Source: Rosellinia necatrix
Lineage: Eukaryota > Ascomycota > Sordariomycetes > Xylariales > Xylariaceae
Length of the DNA stretch: 64,000 bases
Assembly (NCBI GenBank): GCA_021209875.1
Contig: JAGYVD010000010.1
Location: forward strand, 1,550,001 to 1,614,000
Reading direction: 5' to 3'
Shown here piece after piece: positions 9,157-19,925 of this stretch (positions are counted from its first letter, which is position 1; each line of letters begins with the position of its first letter). The notes beneath the pieces are model-generated. The model saw nothing but the letters and a program-made list of their open reading frames with translations, made no database searches and was not told the origin of the DNA. The position numbers were made by a program, and so were the translations under genes.

Positions 9157-10401
9157 TCACCAGCGGCGAAACGAGTCTCGCCGTGCGTGGCCAGTAACGC
9201 GGGCTGCTCGGACCTTCAAAAACCCTCGGACGGATGTGACGGGGACGAGTGATGTCGGAAATGGGATCACAGAAGAGGTTACAGTTGGCCGAGTCGACGC
9301 GGTGGCGGTAGTAATAGCAAAGGCAGAGGTGGATGTGGAGGTAGCAAGAGTGGGAGTTGACGGCGGTGGGGTGGCATCACCGCCGTTACTATCTTCGGTG
9401 CCCATGGTAACGGTATAGTATTGGGTCAATGTCGCAGGTTCTGCGGTAACAGTGACAGTCTTGATCTGGCCTTCGCCATTACCATGTCGCCTGCTAGACG
9501 AAGTGCTCGGATTAGATGAGCTGGTAATTTCAACGAGGCCGGTAGGCGCCGGCGGGCTATTGGTGCCAATGCCGAGAGCGGTGGCCTCGATAAGGTTGTG
9601 TACTTGCGATGAAATGGCCGCGCTCGCAATGTTGTCATGGTTGCCAAAATTGATCGAGGGTCCGTTCGCCGCCTCGCCTTTGACTGATCCACTGAGATCT
9701 ATTTGCGCGCATGAGGTATAAATCTCCGTGACATTCTGTGTATCCGAGATGATCCTAGGCCAATCCCAAACCCACATCAGTGTATATGTGCCGTCGGAGG
9801 GCAAGTCAGTCGGCAATTGAATATCGGTTTGACAGAATAGCTCATCGACACCGTACTTGGCCTTTCGCTCCTCAGCGATCGCATTGCCTGGGGCATTTTG
9901 GAAGCACCGATCATCATCAAAGTAATGAGTGGCAATTAGCTTGCCCTTTTGATTCCCCCCTTTGCCGTCGGGGGTCCAAGAATTCAATACATCGTTGATG
10001 CCATCGGTATCTTGGTGATTCTTTGTGCCGTAGACGTACACATTCCCACCACGATACGGTCTCGGAGTCTGGTCGGGTTGTGTGACGTGGCCGTTCTCTT
10101 GATAGAGCATCGCGATATAATCGCCAGCAGCAGCTTTTAGGGAAGGGTACGTAGTGCTGTCACCAGATGACAGCGGCTTGCAAATAGCTGGGTTTGTTGA
10201 AGTGTCAAGTATCTTGTTCTGATGCACATCGTCGGACACGCCCTGAGACCTGGGGATAAAGCCGATAGGATAACCTTGAGGTCCCGTGAATGTACCAGTT
10301 GAATCGATGCGATACAAAGATTCGACCCAGGTGTGTGCCTTGGCGGTTGGAACTGCCGCCAGCAGTGAGACCGCGGCGACGGCCACGTTCTTGAAACTCA
10401 T
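9157..10401 (-). CDS. Secreted LPMO-like protein (DUF7492 type) with Ser/Thr-rich tail
   Basis: Starting at ATG 10401 gives 414 residues; an upstream in-frame ATG (10524) would bury the signal peptide and is not used. The signal peptide ends at ...AKA, leaving His23 as residue 1 of the mature protein (HTWVES), as in copper lytic polysaccharide monooxygenases. A second candidate ligand is His105 in YQENGHVT. The segments GYPIGFIPR, NVYVYGT, HYFDDDRCFQ, FCQTDIQLP and YTLMWVWDWP follow the pattern I know from fungal proteins annotated DUF7492. From about residue 300 the chain becomes Ser/Thr/Pro-rich, with TVTVTAEPAT and STSTSA runs that look heavily O-glycosylated, perhaps as a wall spacer. The copper ligand set and activity are inferences. 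No intron is needed. Confidence 0.75.
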   Translation of the reverse strand: MSFKNVAVAAVSLLAAVPTAKAHTWVESLYRIDSTGTFTGPQGYPIGFIPRSQGVSDDVHQNKILDTSTNPAICKPLSSGDSTTYPSLKAAAGDYIAMLYQENGHVTQPDQTPRPYRGGNVYVYGTKNHQDTDGINDVLNSWTPDGKGGNQKGKLIATHYFDDDRCFQNAPGNAIAEERKAKYGVDELFCQTDIQLPTDLPSDGTYTLMWVWDWPRIISDTQNVTEIYTSCAQIDLSGSVKGEAANGPSINFGNHDNIASAAISSQVHNLIEATALGIGTNSPPAPTGLVEITSSSNPSTSSSRRHGNGEGQIKTVTVTAEPATLTQYYTVTMGTEDSNGGDATPPPSTPTLATSTSTSAFAITTATASTRPTVTSSVIPFPTSLVPVTSVRGFLKVRAARVTGHARRDSFRRW

Positions 10402-13400
10402 TTTTTTTTGTAGGAAACCACGGGGAGAGTGTGGTGCGAGGTTCGGAATCCCGCCTGCGGGACTTGAAGAAATAATGAAAAACGAAAAGGGGAGAAGTGG
10501 TGAAACCCAGTACTGTATGTGCAACCACGAGTGTCGAATGATTGAAGTGATGCGGTATGATATTTACAGTGAGTGTGGGGAGGGCAAAACTTGAAGATAT
10601 CACGGTTTGCCGTTAGGTGTACGATGTTAGTTGGCGGGAAGACCGCGAGGGTATCTCCGTAATAATGGGGGAGGGGGAGGGGGGGATATCTGTAGAACGA
10701 CGCGCAGCGTCAGGGACTAGCGGCAACTGAGGATGACGGGTAATAAATAGAGTCGAGTTCTTTGTGCCAGTTCTAAGACTTGAATGGCAACAGGTGCCAA
10801 ACAATAGAAACGTTTGGGCAACAATAGTGAATAAAGAGACACGGCCTCGGAACAATGGATTGGGGGGGCGTGTTTGTTGGCCACCGCAGAAATGGAAGGG
10901 CAGTGAGAGAGGTAGTGAATAGAATTTGAATTGCCAAGAAGAGTTGCACAAGGGTATCTATCTCTGGGCAAACGCGGGTGGGCGGTAGGGCGGCAGGAGG
11001 AGAGGTGAGGGTAACTGGCTTTCTGTCGAGGTTGTTTAGGGGACATGAACTGAGAAGATCGAATTTGGCTGCGGTGAATGGCTTCTTATTATCGCCGAGT
11101 CTAGCTAGATCCCTCTGACCTCTGACCGGGGCTTCACTCACGTCTCTGGCCGGCCACTTTAAGACATGCCGCGAACAGAAGAAGGGATTGCCAAATTCCG
11201 GGGCGGAAAGGCCCAAGGTCGGCCGCCTTCCCTACTTTCACGACGGGGCGCTGGGCTACGCTACGGGCCCTGTCGCTGTCGGGCCCTGTCGCTGTCGAGC
11301 TCAGCATTCAAACAACAAAAAAGAGAAACGTCCCAGGCGGCCAAGATGGTCATTATCGCCGTCACTTGGCGGGGCTGTTTCTTGGGCAGCGGTATCGTGA
11401 GCATGGCGAGATCCTGTCTACTGGGGTACTCTAGGTTGGTAGACGCACTACGTGCCTACAGCTCTCTTGGCTTGAGACGGGCGGTTTGAAGTGTGGACGG
11501 TTGCGCGTGCTGGCGGTTCGGGTAGAGCTGGTCAATGGTTAGTGCCGGGATGATGGCTTTGATGATTTGGGCGTTGTGGTTTAGGAGCCGGGGTCTTGCC
11601 TTCGTTCTGTGGTGCGTCGTTCGCTGTGTGGGGAGATAAAGCCGGCACTACCTCGCCCTGAAGTCTTGGTGGTATCTGATTGGCCACAGTAAACCCTCAC
11701 GATGCCATGGTTGGCAGGATCCCTGTCACCCACGGCTGCCCCAGGGGCTTGTGCAGGGATATACATTGCCACTTCAAGGGGACCCACACCATTTGTTTTT
11801 ACCACTTTCGACATCATTGGTCGGTGTAGTTACTCCAACAAGACAAGGTACACTAGACGTAGTGTACCTGCATCCCACCTGCATCTCACTAAGGCACGGT
11901 TTCCTTTCGATTAGTAGCGCCCACGCCTAACTCTTCTCAACTTTCCCTCCCAGCCAACCGTTTCCCGCCGTGTACCCTCGCTTTGTAACCTGCGCAGATG
12001 AACGAGGACGCGTCAAGCTGCTGTAATCTCGTTAAGCTGTGGCGGCTAGTGCTTTCGTAGCCACATTTCGTGCCCGTTTTTTACTACACTAGTAACACAC
12101 TCAATGCCTCAGCTCCCAAGCTCGGGCCCGGAGCTGGTGTCGTTCAGGTCTAACCGCCTAACCGCCTAACCGCCGAATCGCTCTGACCTGGCGGGTTATA
12201 ACTTGGAGGCGCGCGCTTACGATAAAACATCAACCGATCCAGAACAGCAAAACACCTGACCCTTTGAGATGCTCCATAGGGCAGTAATTTAAAAGACACC
12301 GCCTCCTGCTTCTATTCTCGTCCATCTACATGCAACATCTCGGGACTTCTAGAAAGAAAAAAAAGCACGGGTGCCTGCTCGCATAAGATGACCGCCTCAT
12401 CATTCTGTTGCTCTAGAATGGATGCCCTGAACCTCTCCGACTCAAGTACTCCTTACTGCTCGTCCTTATTCGTGTGCCCAAGGTAACTCCCGTAGTGCTC
12501 CTTTCCGTTCACACAGTGTTACGGGGTCACCTGCTTGTTTCCCGAGTTCTCTAACGGGGGCAATTTAGGCTGGTCGCATCTGATCGGGCAGTAGATACTG
12601 ATCGCAAGATGTAGTTTGATCTCCCATGCATCATCCGATGCAAACACTCACGAACCCCATCTGTCGTCCCGAATGTGCGCTACCTTGGTCGGATAACCTA
12701 GCTGGTGTAGGTTTAGGGGCGTGTGATGCGCAATGTCCATGGATGCCAGTTCATGCGATAAGCGAGGTCGGATGCGACCGAACCAACATTGAACTCGTCC
12801 CTTGCCCAGCAAGCGGTTGGCGCTGCGCTCTAGCTAGCTGCGTCAAGTTGCCCGTCGTAGCTAGCGAAGCCAGCCCAGGTCTTCGAGGTCATCCCTCGCC
12901 AGCCAACACTGGCCCAGCCATATCAACAACAGACAACGCCGTCAGGTGCATTTCATCCCCAATACTCCCTGAGAATCAATAGTTAGAATGCGTCTATTCC
13001 CAACTCCGATGAACTGCCTTCCGCGTTTGTGACATTTGTGGTTTCAGAATGACTGTGGTCGCCTCCAGACCCCTCAATACTATTATTCCTCGCCTACATG
13101 CCGGTATTAAGCTACATACCCCTCGGATGATCATCGATCCTGGTCATCTATTCCGTTCCATCTCCACGGGCTGGCCCCATTGATCCACTCCCCGATTTGT
13201 CTCAGGCCAACGGTATCCAATAGAGGTAGGTCGTCTCTCTATTTCCCATGCACCTTATAGTAATGTTGAACTGACTATACCATATCGCAGTAAGTCTAAT
13301 GAAACAACCGACCCCACTAACAGATACTTCTTCATATAGCCACGTGTGGGAGACAACTTCGTCATTAACTTGTGTTTTACGCTGAGGCGAGCTTGCGCCA

Positions 13401-14270
13401 ACCCGTGGTCTTGTCGATGGGTACCTGGATCCAAATTTGGATTATGCAGCATGCTTGGAAGGCTTCATTTATAAGAACATGAAGAGCATCGACTCTCGGA
13501 ATTTTACGATAGATGACACGGTGGCTGGGTAGTATCAATAGTAAGGACGCCACACGTTAGCGGAGGTAAGCCCTACATTCGGCCCATAATACCGTGCGTG
13601 CGTTAACGGAGAGTATCCAAAAATTGAAGCAGTACATCCCCAAGAATTAAAGCAATAATGTACATAAATAGGGAAGTCTGCTGATACTAGTCTAGCTGGA
13701 CTGGCCGTTTATATCCACCTGCCCACTTATTTATACCACACTACGCCGCTTCAATATACCACCGTTATTCAAATTACCGACTCGGCTGCACAGCCCGACG
13801 AACTTGTTTCTGCCAACTAGAGTGAAGGTTAATTAATCGATGCGTTGGAGATTTGGGGCAGAAGGAGAAGGCGACCCACTCTTGCGCAGGATCGCGGACA
13901 CGGAGTGCTTGGCGAATTATTGCCGCCGATATTGCTTGGCGGATCATCGCCTCGCCTCGCGCAAGGCGAGCTCCGCGTTCGTCGGCGGAGCCATTTTGCC
14001 GCGCCGTTTTGTCCCGGAGCGTTGAGGATTGGGCTCCGCCGGTGGTCTGTTAGATGTGGAGTGCGGAGCCGATCTGCGTACGGCTGGCGGTAAGGATGAT
14101 TAGTTTCACAGTTAATCCATGCTTGGCATACTAGTGACACACCTGCATTTTGTTGATAGCCGTTAATTCTGGCGCTGTAATGTATTTATTAGAAATACAG
14201 TTTATTTGCAGATGGTGATTTTGGTGACGAAGGTATTGTGAGATCAAATGAATTGTGTGAATGGTGTTTA
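10402..14270. other. Long gene-free stretch, first part
   Basis: No convincing gene in 3.9 kb. Frames of up to 147 residues (10773-11216 minus, 11166-11489 plus, 12626-12982 plus) overlap each other and lack motifs. Visible structure includes a 16-bp direct duplication (gggccctgtcgctgtc) at about 11267-11298, an 8-bp motif repeated about three times (aaccgcct) near 12151-12175, and a GC-rich islet at about 13840-14095 with a 7-bp-stem hairpin (CTCGCCT/AGGCGAG). The islet may be a relic of something once longer. Confidence 0.4.
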
Positions 14271-14412
14271 TATAGAGAGAGAGGTAGAGAGAGGTAGAGA
14301 GAGGTAGAGAGAGGTAGAGAGAGGTAGAGAGAGGTAGAGAGAGGTAGAGAGGTAGAGAGAGGTAGAGAGAGGTAGAGAGAGGTAGAGAGAGGTAGAGAGA
14401 GGGAAAGAGAAA
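14271..14412. repeat. Purine-rich microsatellite (AGAGAGGT)n
   Basis: About 130 bases are an almost pure tandem of an 8-base unit GAGAGGTA, with a few shortened units in the middle. All purine plus T on the plus strand. It is a simple repeat without spacers, so not a CRISPR array. Confidence 0.9.
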
Positions 14413-14450
14413 TTGGAGATTAGTACATTTTAAGATACATTGGTGGTAGC

Positions 14451-14514
14451 ACCACCTACCTACCTACCTGCCTACCTACCTACCCACCTACCTACCTACC
14501 TACCTATCTACCTG
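14451..14514. repeat. (CCTA)n microsatellite
   Basis: About 60 bases of CCTA tetranucleotides with single changes to CCTG, CCCA and TCTA. GGTA/CCTA repeats recur elsewhere in the window (near 33690, 55810 and 55860), so this is a common simple motif of this genome. Confidence 0.85.
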
Positions 14515-15897
14515 GGTACTTGGTTGGAAAGGGCGACAGATGAGGCCATTTGCGTGGGTAGCTGCCTAGGTACCGTAGATTTAGAGAAAACGCTGTCGAG
14601 GTAGGGGCGGGGGAGGTACAATCTACAGTGTCGAGTGATTACCTACTACGGTGGACTTCATGTCAATTACTAGGATCCATCCTATCTACAACTTCGTTTT
14701 CTATTGTTACAGCGCCCCATTTATACTGAGTGAATTGACTGGCCCACCAGCTCCTTGTTCATTGCCAGCTCGTCACCTGACTAGCTGACTACTTACCTAG
14801 ATAGCTGACTGACATTATACCTGAGTACTTAGGTAGTTAGGTTAGACAGGTACTTACGGGGGTGGCGAGCCAAGAGGAAGGCACGACCCACAGTGTCTAG
14901 TAGTTACCCGTTATGGTGGGGACGGCATATCAATAATTACCCATCGCTTCTACAACATCGCAATCCAGTCGCTATAATATAGCAACTTGTTGTGTTCTAA
15001 CTAACTCTGTGTTTATGCTTTATAATTTCGGTGATTTTGTTAAAACACAAGTAGGATTCATTTTGCTGACGAAATAACAGTACGATTATATGGTCTATTT
15101 ATATAGGCAAAGCCCAGCTTTACTTTAGGCCCTATTTATACCCGGCCTAAGTCTATATATGCATAAGCAAAGATCGCGCTGTTTGCGCGGTGATGCAACC
15201 TAGTGTATGGTGTGGGTAGGTCTCAGACCTCACGAATTGCGAGCCCGCCGGAGGAAGTAAATAGTAAATATTGTTTACCTAGGCCCTACTGACCTTGTGA
15301 CGGCTGGCCCGGTTCGGCTTGGGCGTTCTGCCCGTTCGATCCGCCCGCGTCTGCCACCGACTGGAGTATCGCGCCGCCCGTCTCCGGATATTGCGCCGCG
15401 GCTTCGATGATGCCAGCTCACCCCGCATGTACTGTACGTCGCCTAACAGGGCGATATAGTGTTATTTCGGAGGCCTCCTTAAGACGCTACTGGGTCTATT
15501 TTCTTCCGGAGTAGGTGGCGCTAGAACCGATCTTGGGCCACGAGGTCTGGGGAAGCCGGGGTGGTTCATCTTGTGGGTCGCAGAGGCGAACACATCGGAT
15601 TAGAGAGCTGATGTTATTCTCCGAAGCCCTCCTGTTCTATACAGCTGCGCTTCTTATGCCCCGACCTAGTGCTAAAGCAGACTGTTTCCGGACGGGATTG
15701 GTACGCCGTGTGGATATGCGTTCTTCCGGCCCCTCAAACCCCGCCCGATCCCATGAAAGGATCCGGCGTCATGCCGGAACCAATTACCCGCTCGCCTATA
15801 TGAATCAAGCTATATCTGCCGCCGAGTTGAGTTCCCACCTGGATGGACCGCTGAGGGGTCAGATCATCTAGTAAGCTACAACACCACGCCATCTGCC
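14515..15897. other. Long gene-free stretch, second part, upstream of the oxidoreductase
   Basis: AT-rich sequence with scattered GGTA/CCTA motifs, then a GC-rich islet at about 15225-15420. On the minus strand the islet has one frame reading like a Gly/Gln/Ala-rich protein tail, ending in PSQGQ and a stop; no exon upstream of it could be joined. The plus frame 15515-15871 has no motif and is probably 5' region of the next gene. Confidence 0.35.
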
Positions 15898-17136
15898 ATG
15901 ATGGGCCCAAAACCTCCTGTCCGTATTGCCGTCGTAGGGTTCGGCGGTCTGATCGGGCGTCGCCACACGGCTCACGTCCTCTCCAGCCCGTTCGCCACTC
16001 TCGTCGCCGTCGTCGATGGCGCACCGGACGCGTCCGACCTCGCTGCTCAGCTAGCACCCGGCGTGCCCTACTACCGGAGCGTCACAGACATGCTCTCGGG
16101 TTCCGCCGCAGACCACGGCTCGGTCCCGGACGCCGCAATCGTATGCACACCCAACGCGTACCACGTCCCCGTGGCGCTGGAGCTGGCCGAGGCAGGCGTG
16201 CACCTGCTCGTTGAGAAGCCGCTCGCCGATACCAAGGCCGCCGCGCGCATACTAGTCGACCGCGCGCACGAACTGGGCGTCAAGCTACTCGTCGGCCACC
16301 ACAGGCGGTTCAACCCGTACGTGGTCGCCGCGAAGAAGGTCCTCGCGACGTCGGAGGCCGCGCCTGGCGCGGAAGCGGGGTCGGGGATAGGCTCGACAAC
16401 GGCCGTGTCCGGCCTGTGGACGACGTACAAGCCGGATCCGTATTTCGCCGCCGCGCCGTGGCGGCGAAGCAGGAAGCATGGCGGCGGGCCCGTCATGATC
16501 AACTTCGTGCACGAGGTCGACGTGCTACAGTATCTGCTGGGCCCCATCTTGCGGGTGAGCGCCGAGAGGATGGTCGGGGGAGGTGGAGCTGAGAGTAGTG
16601 ATCCGGATCTCGTCGAGCGTGGCGCCGCGTTGACACTCCGCTTCGCCTCTGGTGCCGTTGGGAGTTTCGTTCTATCGGACGCCGTTGTCTCGCCTCATTT
16701 CTTCGAGGCGGGCACCGGCGAGAACCCGACGCTGCCGAGGGCGAGACGGCTGTGCCAGCATCAGATTGATGGGAGGAGTGGGACCAAGACCCAGCCCACG
16801 GATCAGCCAGATGCGACACCCGTCGACGTCTACCGCATATTTGGCACACATGGCACATTGAGTGTTCCGGATATGACGCTCTGGACATGTGGCGATGCGC
16901 CGCGCAGCTGGACAAATGAACTCAGCGTGCGGCAGATAGATCTAGACGATGATCCTCGTGTTCCGTTCGACCGCCAGCTTGACCACTTCATCGCCGTTGT
17001 GAGAGGGGAGGTTGCTGTTGCGGACGAGGCCGGGTGCACGGGTGAGCAAGGTCTTCGAGTCATTGCTGTGTGCGAGGCTGTCATACAGGCTTTGGATGAT
17101 GCAGAGGGGGGAAAAGTGGTAGTCGATTATACTTAA
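15898..17136 (+). CDS. Gfo/Idh/MocA-family NAD(P)-dependent oxidoreductase
   Basis: A single-exon frame of 412 residues. It opens with a beta strand and nucleotide-binding loop (VRIAVVGFGGLIGRRH, glycine loop at 14-20). Next come VCTPNAYHVPVALELAEAG, the family-defining EKP at 106-108, and GHHRRFNP at 133-140. The C-terminal alpha/beta domain has the catalytic-region pattern GGGPVMINFVHEVDVL (about 195-210), where His205 and Asp208 are the likely residues at the active site. The family oxidises or reduces sugars, inositols and related polyols; the substrate cannot be read here. Two adjacent ATGs (15898 and 15901) are both possible. Codon use is GC-rich compared with its AT-rich flanks, and it sits alone in accessory DNA. 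Confidence 0.85.
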   Translation: MMGPKPPVRIAVVGFGGLIGRRHTAHVLSSPFATLVAVVDGAPDASDLAAQLAPGVPYYRSVTDMLSGSAADHGSVPDAAIVCTPNAYHVPVALELAEAGVHLLVEKPLADTKAAARILVDRAHELGVKLLVGHHRRFNPYVVAAKKVLATSEAAPGAEAGSGIGSTTAVSGLWTTYKPDPYFAAAPWRRSRKHGGGPVMINFVHEVDVLQYLLGPILRVSAERMVGGGGAESSDPDLVERGAALTLRFASGAVGSFVLSDAVVSPHFFEAGTGENPTLPRARRLCQHQIDGRSGTKTQPTDQPDATPVDVYRIFGTHGTLSVPDMTLWTCGDAPRSWTNELSVRQIDLDDDPRVPFDRQLDHFIAVVRGEVAVADEAGCTGEQGLRVIAVCEAVIQALDDAEGGKVVVDYT

Positions 17137-17458
17137 CAGTAATTCCCTAGTAGTAAAAAAGGATAGCCAAAGGCACCTATATCTAGGTGTCCCTATCGTT
17201 TCTAGTATTTATTCTTTATTTGTATTCTCATTCGTGGCAATTATTCGCTTCGGCATACGGCGGGTAAACGTGCATAGCTAGCTCAGATATCAATTGTATA
17301 CCCAGCCCTGGTTGATAATGTAAAACATTCTTGCGAGAAATTCCTTCGTAGGTGCGCTGAGAGCATATATTGGGCGGCTGACAAACTTGCTATACATCCC
17401 TGGGATATCATTGATGCAGGTACGGGTCGGCGTTAAAACGCGCAAGCGCTATTTCAGC
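17137..17458. other. Convergent gap
   Basis: About 320 bases between two converging genes, AT-rich, presumably both 3' UTRs. Nothing further seen. Confidence 0.4.
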
Positions 17459-18115
17459 TCAGTCAACTCTGATAGCCTGTTGAATTTCCAACGGCACTGA
17501 AAATTCCCTCTCTAGTGGTAGAAGCCCTTTACGTAGCAGCTCCTCGTCGGTTACTTCTTGGTTCTCCCTTAACTCCTGTTCCAAAGCGCGCGCCTTTTCC
17601 GTAACATCCTCGATACCAATAATCCATTTATCCGCCCAGATCTCAGCTAACAAGCTCGGAATTCCAATCTGGATGCTACGGTAGCCCAGTTTCTCCAGCC
17701 GGGGCGTGCGTTCCGGATCCCATTGTACCTTAACGACCGATGACTTCTCCTTGGGAGGCTTAACAACGCCCGCGATGTCGCCCTCCGTGACTCCTCTACT
17801 GACTTCCGTGGCTAAGGTAGCATTTGCCAGCAGCGCTACAAAATGCTCATGCTTCATTTTTAGCGCCAGAATGCGCTCTTGGTTCTTATCTTTATAGGAA
17901 TATCCTGCTCGGTACATCATCCAACACCAACTGGGCTTGATCCATGTCATACGAGAGAGTCGGAACTGTGGCGAAGCATGCAATTTTTGTTGTTGAGTTG
18001 CGGCGGAAGCAATCTCGCTATTATATGCTTGATAAACTGTAATTGTTTCTTCATCGTAATAGGCACGAATCTGATGTTGTTTGGGGGTGGCTTGAGCTTT
18101 ATCAACGAACGCCAT
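17459..18115 (-). CDS. DUF4291 family protein
   Basis: A single-exon frame of 218 residues beginning at the ATG at 18113-18115. The order of motifs follows DUF4291 proteins as I know them from bacteria and fungi: IRAYYDEETITVYQAY near the start, RMTWIKPSWCWMMYRAGY at about 55-72, then VKVQWDPERTPRL, YRSIQIGI and a closing IGIEDVT. Length fits the family (about 190-220). The biochemical role of DUF4291 is not established, so none is offered. It converges on the oxidoreductase gene; there is no sign that the two act together. Confidence 0.85.
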   Translation of the reverse strand: MAFVDKAQATPKQHQIRAYYDEETITVYQAYNSEIASAATQQQKLHASPQFRLSRMTWIKPSWCWMMYRAGYSYKDKNQERILALKMKHEHFVALLANATLATEVSRGVTEGDIAGVVKPPKEKSSVVKVQWDPERTPRLEKLGYRSIQIGIPSLLAEIWADKWIIGIEDVTEKARALEQELRENQEVTDEELLRKGLLPLEREFSVPLEIQQAIRVD

Positions 18116-19032
18116 TTTGGGGGGGTTAAAGTTGCGGCAGCCTTATGGTTGACCAAAGAAGTCAATACCTTAGGTAGTTTGCATAAGTTTGCAAAGATGC
18201 AATCACCTCGAACGTGGCAAACTCCTCCACTAGGTATCCAGGTAACTAGGTAATCTTTAAATTTCGAGACTAGGCCAATTAAATCGCCGCAACAATTTGG
18301 AATAAGAATACTTCTTTTGGGTCCGGTGCGGGGTTAACTTTCACTACCCCTGTATGCTGCAGAATATAAAATGCGGGGGCGGGGTAATTTGTGTTGAACC
18401 AGCAATCAGCTCAGTTGAGCAAATACTCTAAAGAGTGGGTACTTGTGACCTAACTATCTACCACAGCACTAACCAAGTCGACTTGAACAAAAAGAGAGAA
18501 CCCTTATTTTCAGAACTATTCATCAGCACCAATCTTGCTATTATTCAACGGAACGATATCATTATACCAAAACATCTAAGATACAAACTCAATGTTATTG
18601 TCTCCTATAAACCGTACAATTCGTTTTCCATACGCGTCGGCATTGATGCATGAAGTTCAACAATCTCTAATAGGTGGCAAGTCCGGTTCAATTGCTTCTA
18701 GGCGGGCCTAGTATCATGACCTGATGCACGATCTACCAAATAACTGACAGAAAAAACGACGCCGTTAATCCCAGTTGGAATTAACGGTATATATGGAACT
18801 CCGCGGCAATAACCTTCTGACTTCCCCTTCTATAACCCCGACGTTCAAGCGCATCGGGCTCGAAAAAGCCCTCGATCTGTCCCACCCACCATCCGACGGC
18901 AATAGGTCACGAGCGGAGGATCACATTGGCACTGGCTTTTTTCCTTTCGGTCAGTAAATAGCATTTATAGCCTCTGGGCACTTCAAGGCTAGCTCTCTAG
19001 GTTTTACTACATACTCGAAGGTAGCAGTTATT
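18116..19032. other. Gene-free, AT-rich stretch
   Basis: About 0.9 kb upstream of the DUF4291 gene on one side and a decayed frame on the other. The plus-strand frames at 18435-18653 and 18775-18957 have no recognisable motif. The first 200 bases should hold the DUF4291 promoter. Confidence 0.35.
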
Positions 19033-19925
19033 ATGCTTAGCTGGGAAGAGACATACCATGGCGCAATGAGAGCTGAGGTGCGGGAATTGGCTTCCGCCTT
19101 TCGAACGGCGTATAAGACTTATAATTACTCTATGGCGAACTGGCACATACCTTCTGTTCCTCCAGATCGTGCCACGGGCAAAGATATCAATGAATCTCTT
19201 AATATCATAAAGATCCCGGCAACCTCATAATATTTTACTATGCTAGCCATAAGAGAAACAACCCTTCTAGCGGGTATTTTCCGACCCGCCATCCCCCAGT
19301 TCGTGCCCAAGACGGCTCGCCCAATGCGTTATTGTTATATAATTGCTGCTTTGCTCTCCCATCGCGTAGATCAAACACGAACGCAAGTCGAGCGGAAGTT
19401 GAAGGGGTTGTTTGCAGATGACTTTGAGTTACAAGTATCCGTCCCTGAACAGGGTTATTTCGCTAAACATCTCACTGGTGTATTGATTACAGCCTCCACT
19501 GGCCACTATCTTACCGTTGGTGGGCTTCACAGATGGATTATTGGGCGGCTGTAAAGTTCCCATGAACAGGCAATCTTTTATCAGGAGAATGAGATCAGAG
19601 TCTGCAATTTAACCGGGAAAATGCTTTACACGAAAGCTGTTCGAGTCACGCCTTCTGACCTATTGTTCGCCGGCAATGAGAGTGTCACAGTTCGTACTGC
19701 TGGTAGTTCCAGAAATAACTTATGTTATTGCACAAGGAGGGAAGATCCCTCACTTGGTCAGTCGCCAGCTACTCGCTCCTTTTATATACAGTATTCTGGC
19801 CCGTGCCCTAGTGGAGTCCTTAGGTCAAGACTAGTTCCGTGACAGAGAGGCCAATAATTCTCGCTCTCATGCCTTCAGGGTCTTTTGAAATAGAAGATGT
19901 AGAGTCGGCTCTAGAAGAAGGCTAG
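19033..19925 (+). pseudogene. Decayed gene, caspase-like-looking, broken by two TAA codons and a solo LTR
   Basis: One reading frame is coding-like from 19033 to the solo LTR at 19683. It is interrupted only by TAA at 19228-19230 and 19552-19554; both could derive from CAA by C-to-T change in a CpA context, as in repeat-induced point mutation. Removing the LTR with one target duplication keeps the frame open to a TAG at 19923. Segments EVRELASAFRTAY, WHIPSVPPDRATGKDINE, LTVGGLHRWIIGRL and ERPIILALMPSG resemble, from memory, fungal caspase-like (C14-type) proteins found near NLR-like genes. I do not see a convincing catalytic His/Cys pair. The pseudogene state is well supported; the family call is tentative. 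Confidence 0.45.
19683..19844 (-). mobile_element. Solo LTR, copy A (162 bp)
   Basis: Reverse-complement copy of the element at 31819 and 55051. It starts TGTCAC and ends GTGACA (the TG...CA ends of LTRs), contains TATATAAAAGG on the minus strand, and is flanked by a perfect 5-bp duplication GAGAG at 19678-19682 and 19845-19849. No internal retrotransposon region is present, so it is a solo LTR left by recombination. Confidence 0.85.

Noticed and set aside
10773..11216. 147-residue minus frame upstream of the LPMO-like gene
   Set aside because: Overlaps two other frames of similar length, no motif or signal peptide; likely promoter DNA.
12626..12982. 118-residue plus frame
   Set aside because: No motif, signal peptide or splice context; surrounded by gene-free DNA.
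14271..14514. Regular repeats resembling an array
   Set aside because: Direct tandem 8-base and 4-base units without spacers; not CRISPR, which is also not expected in a fungus.
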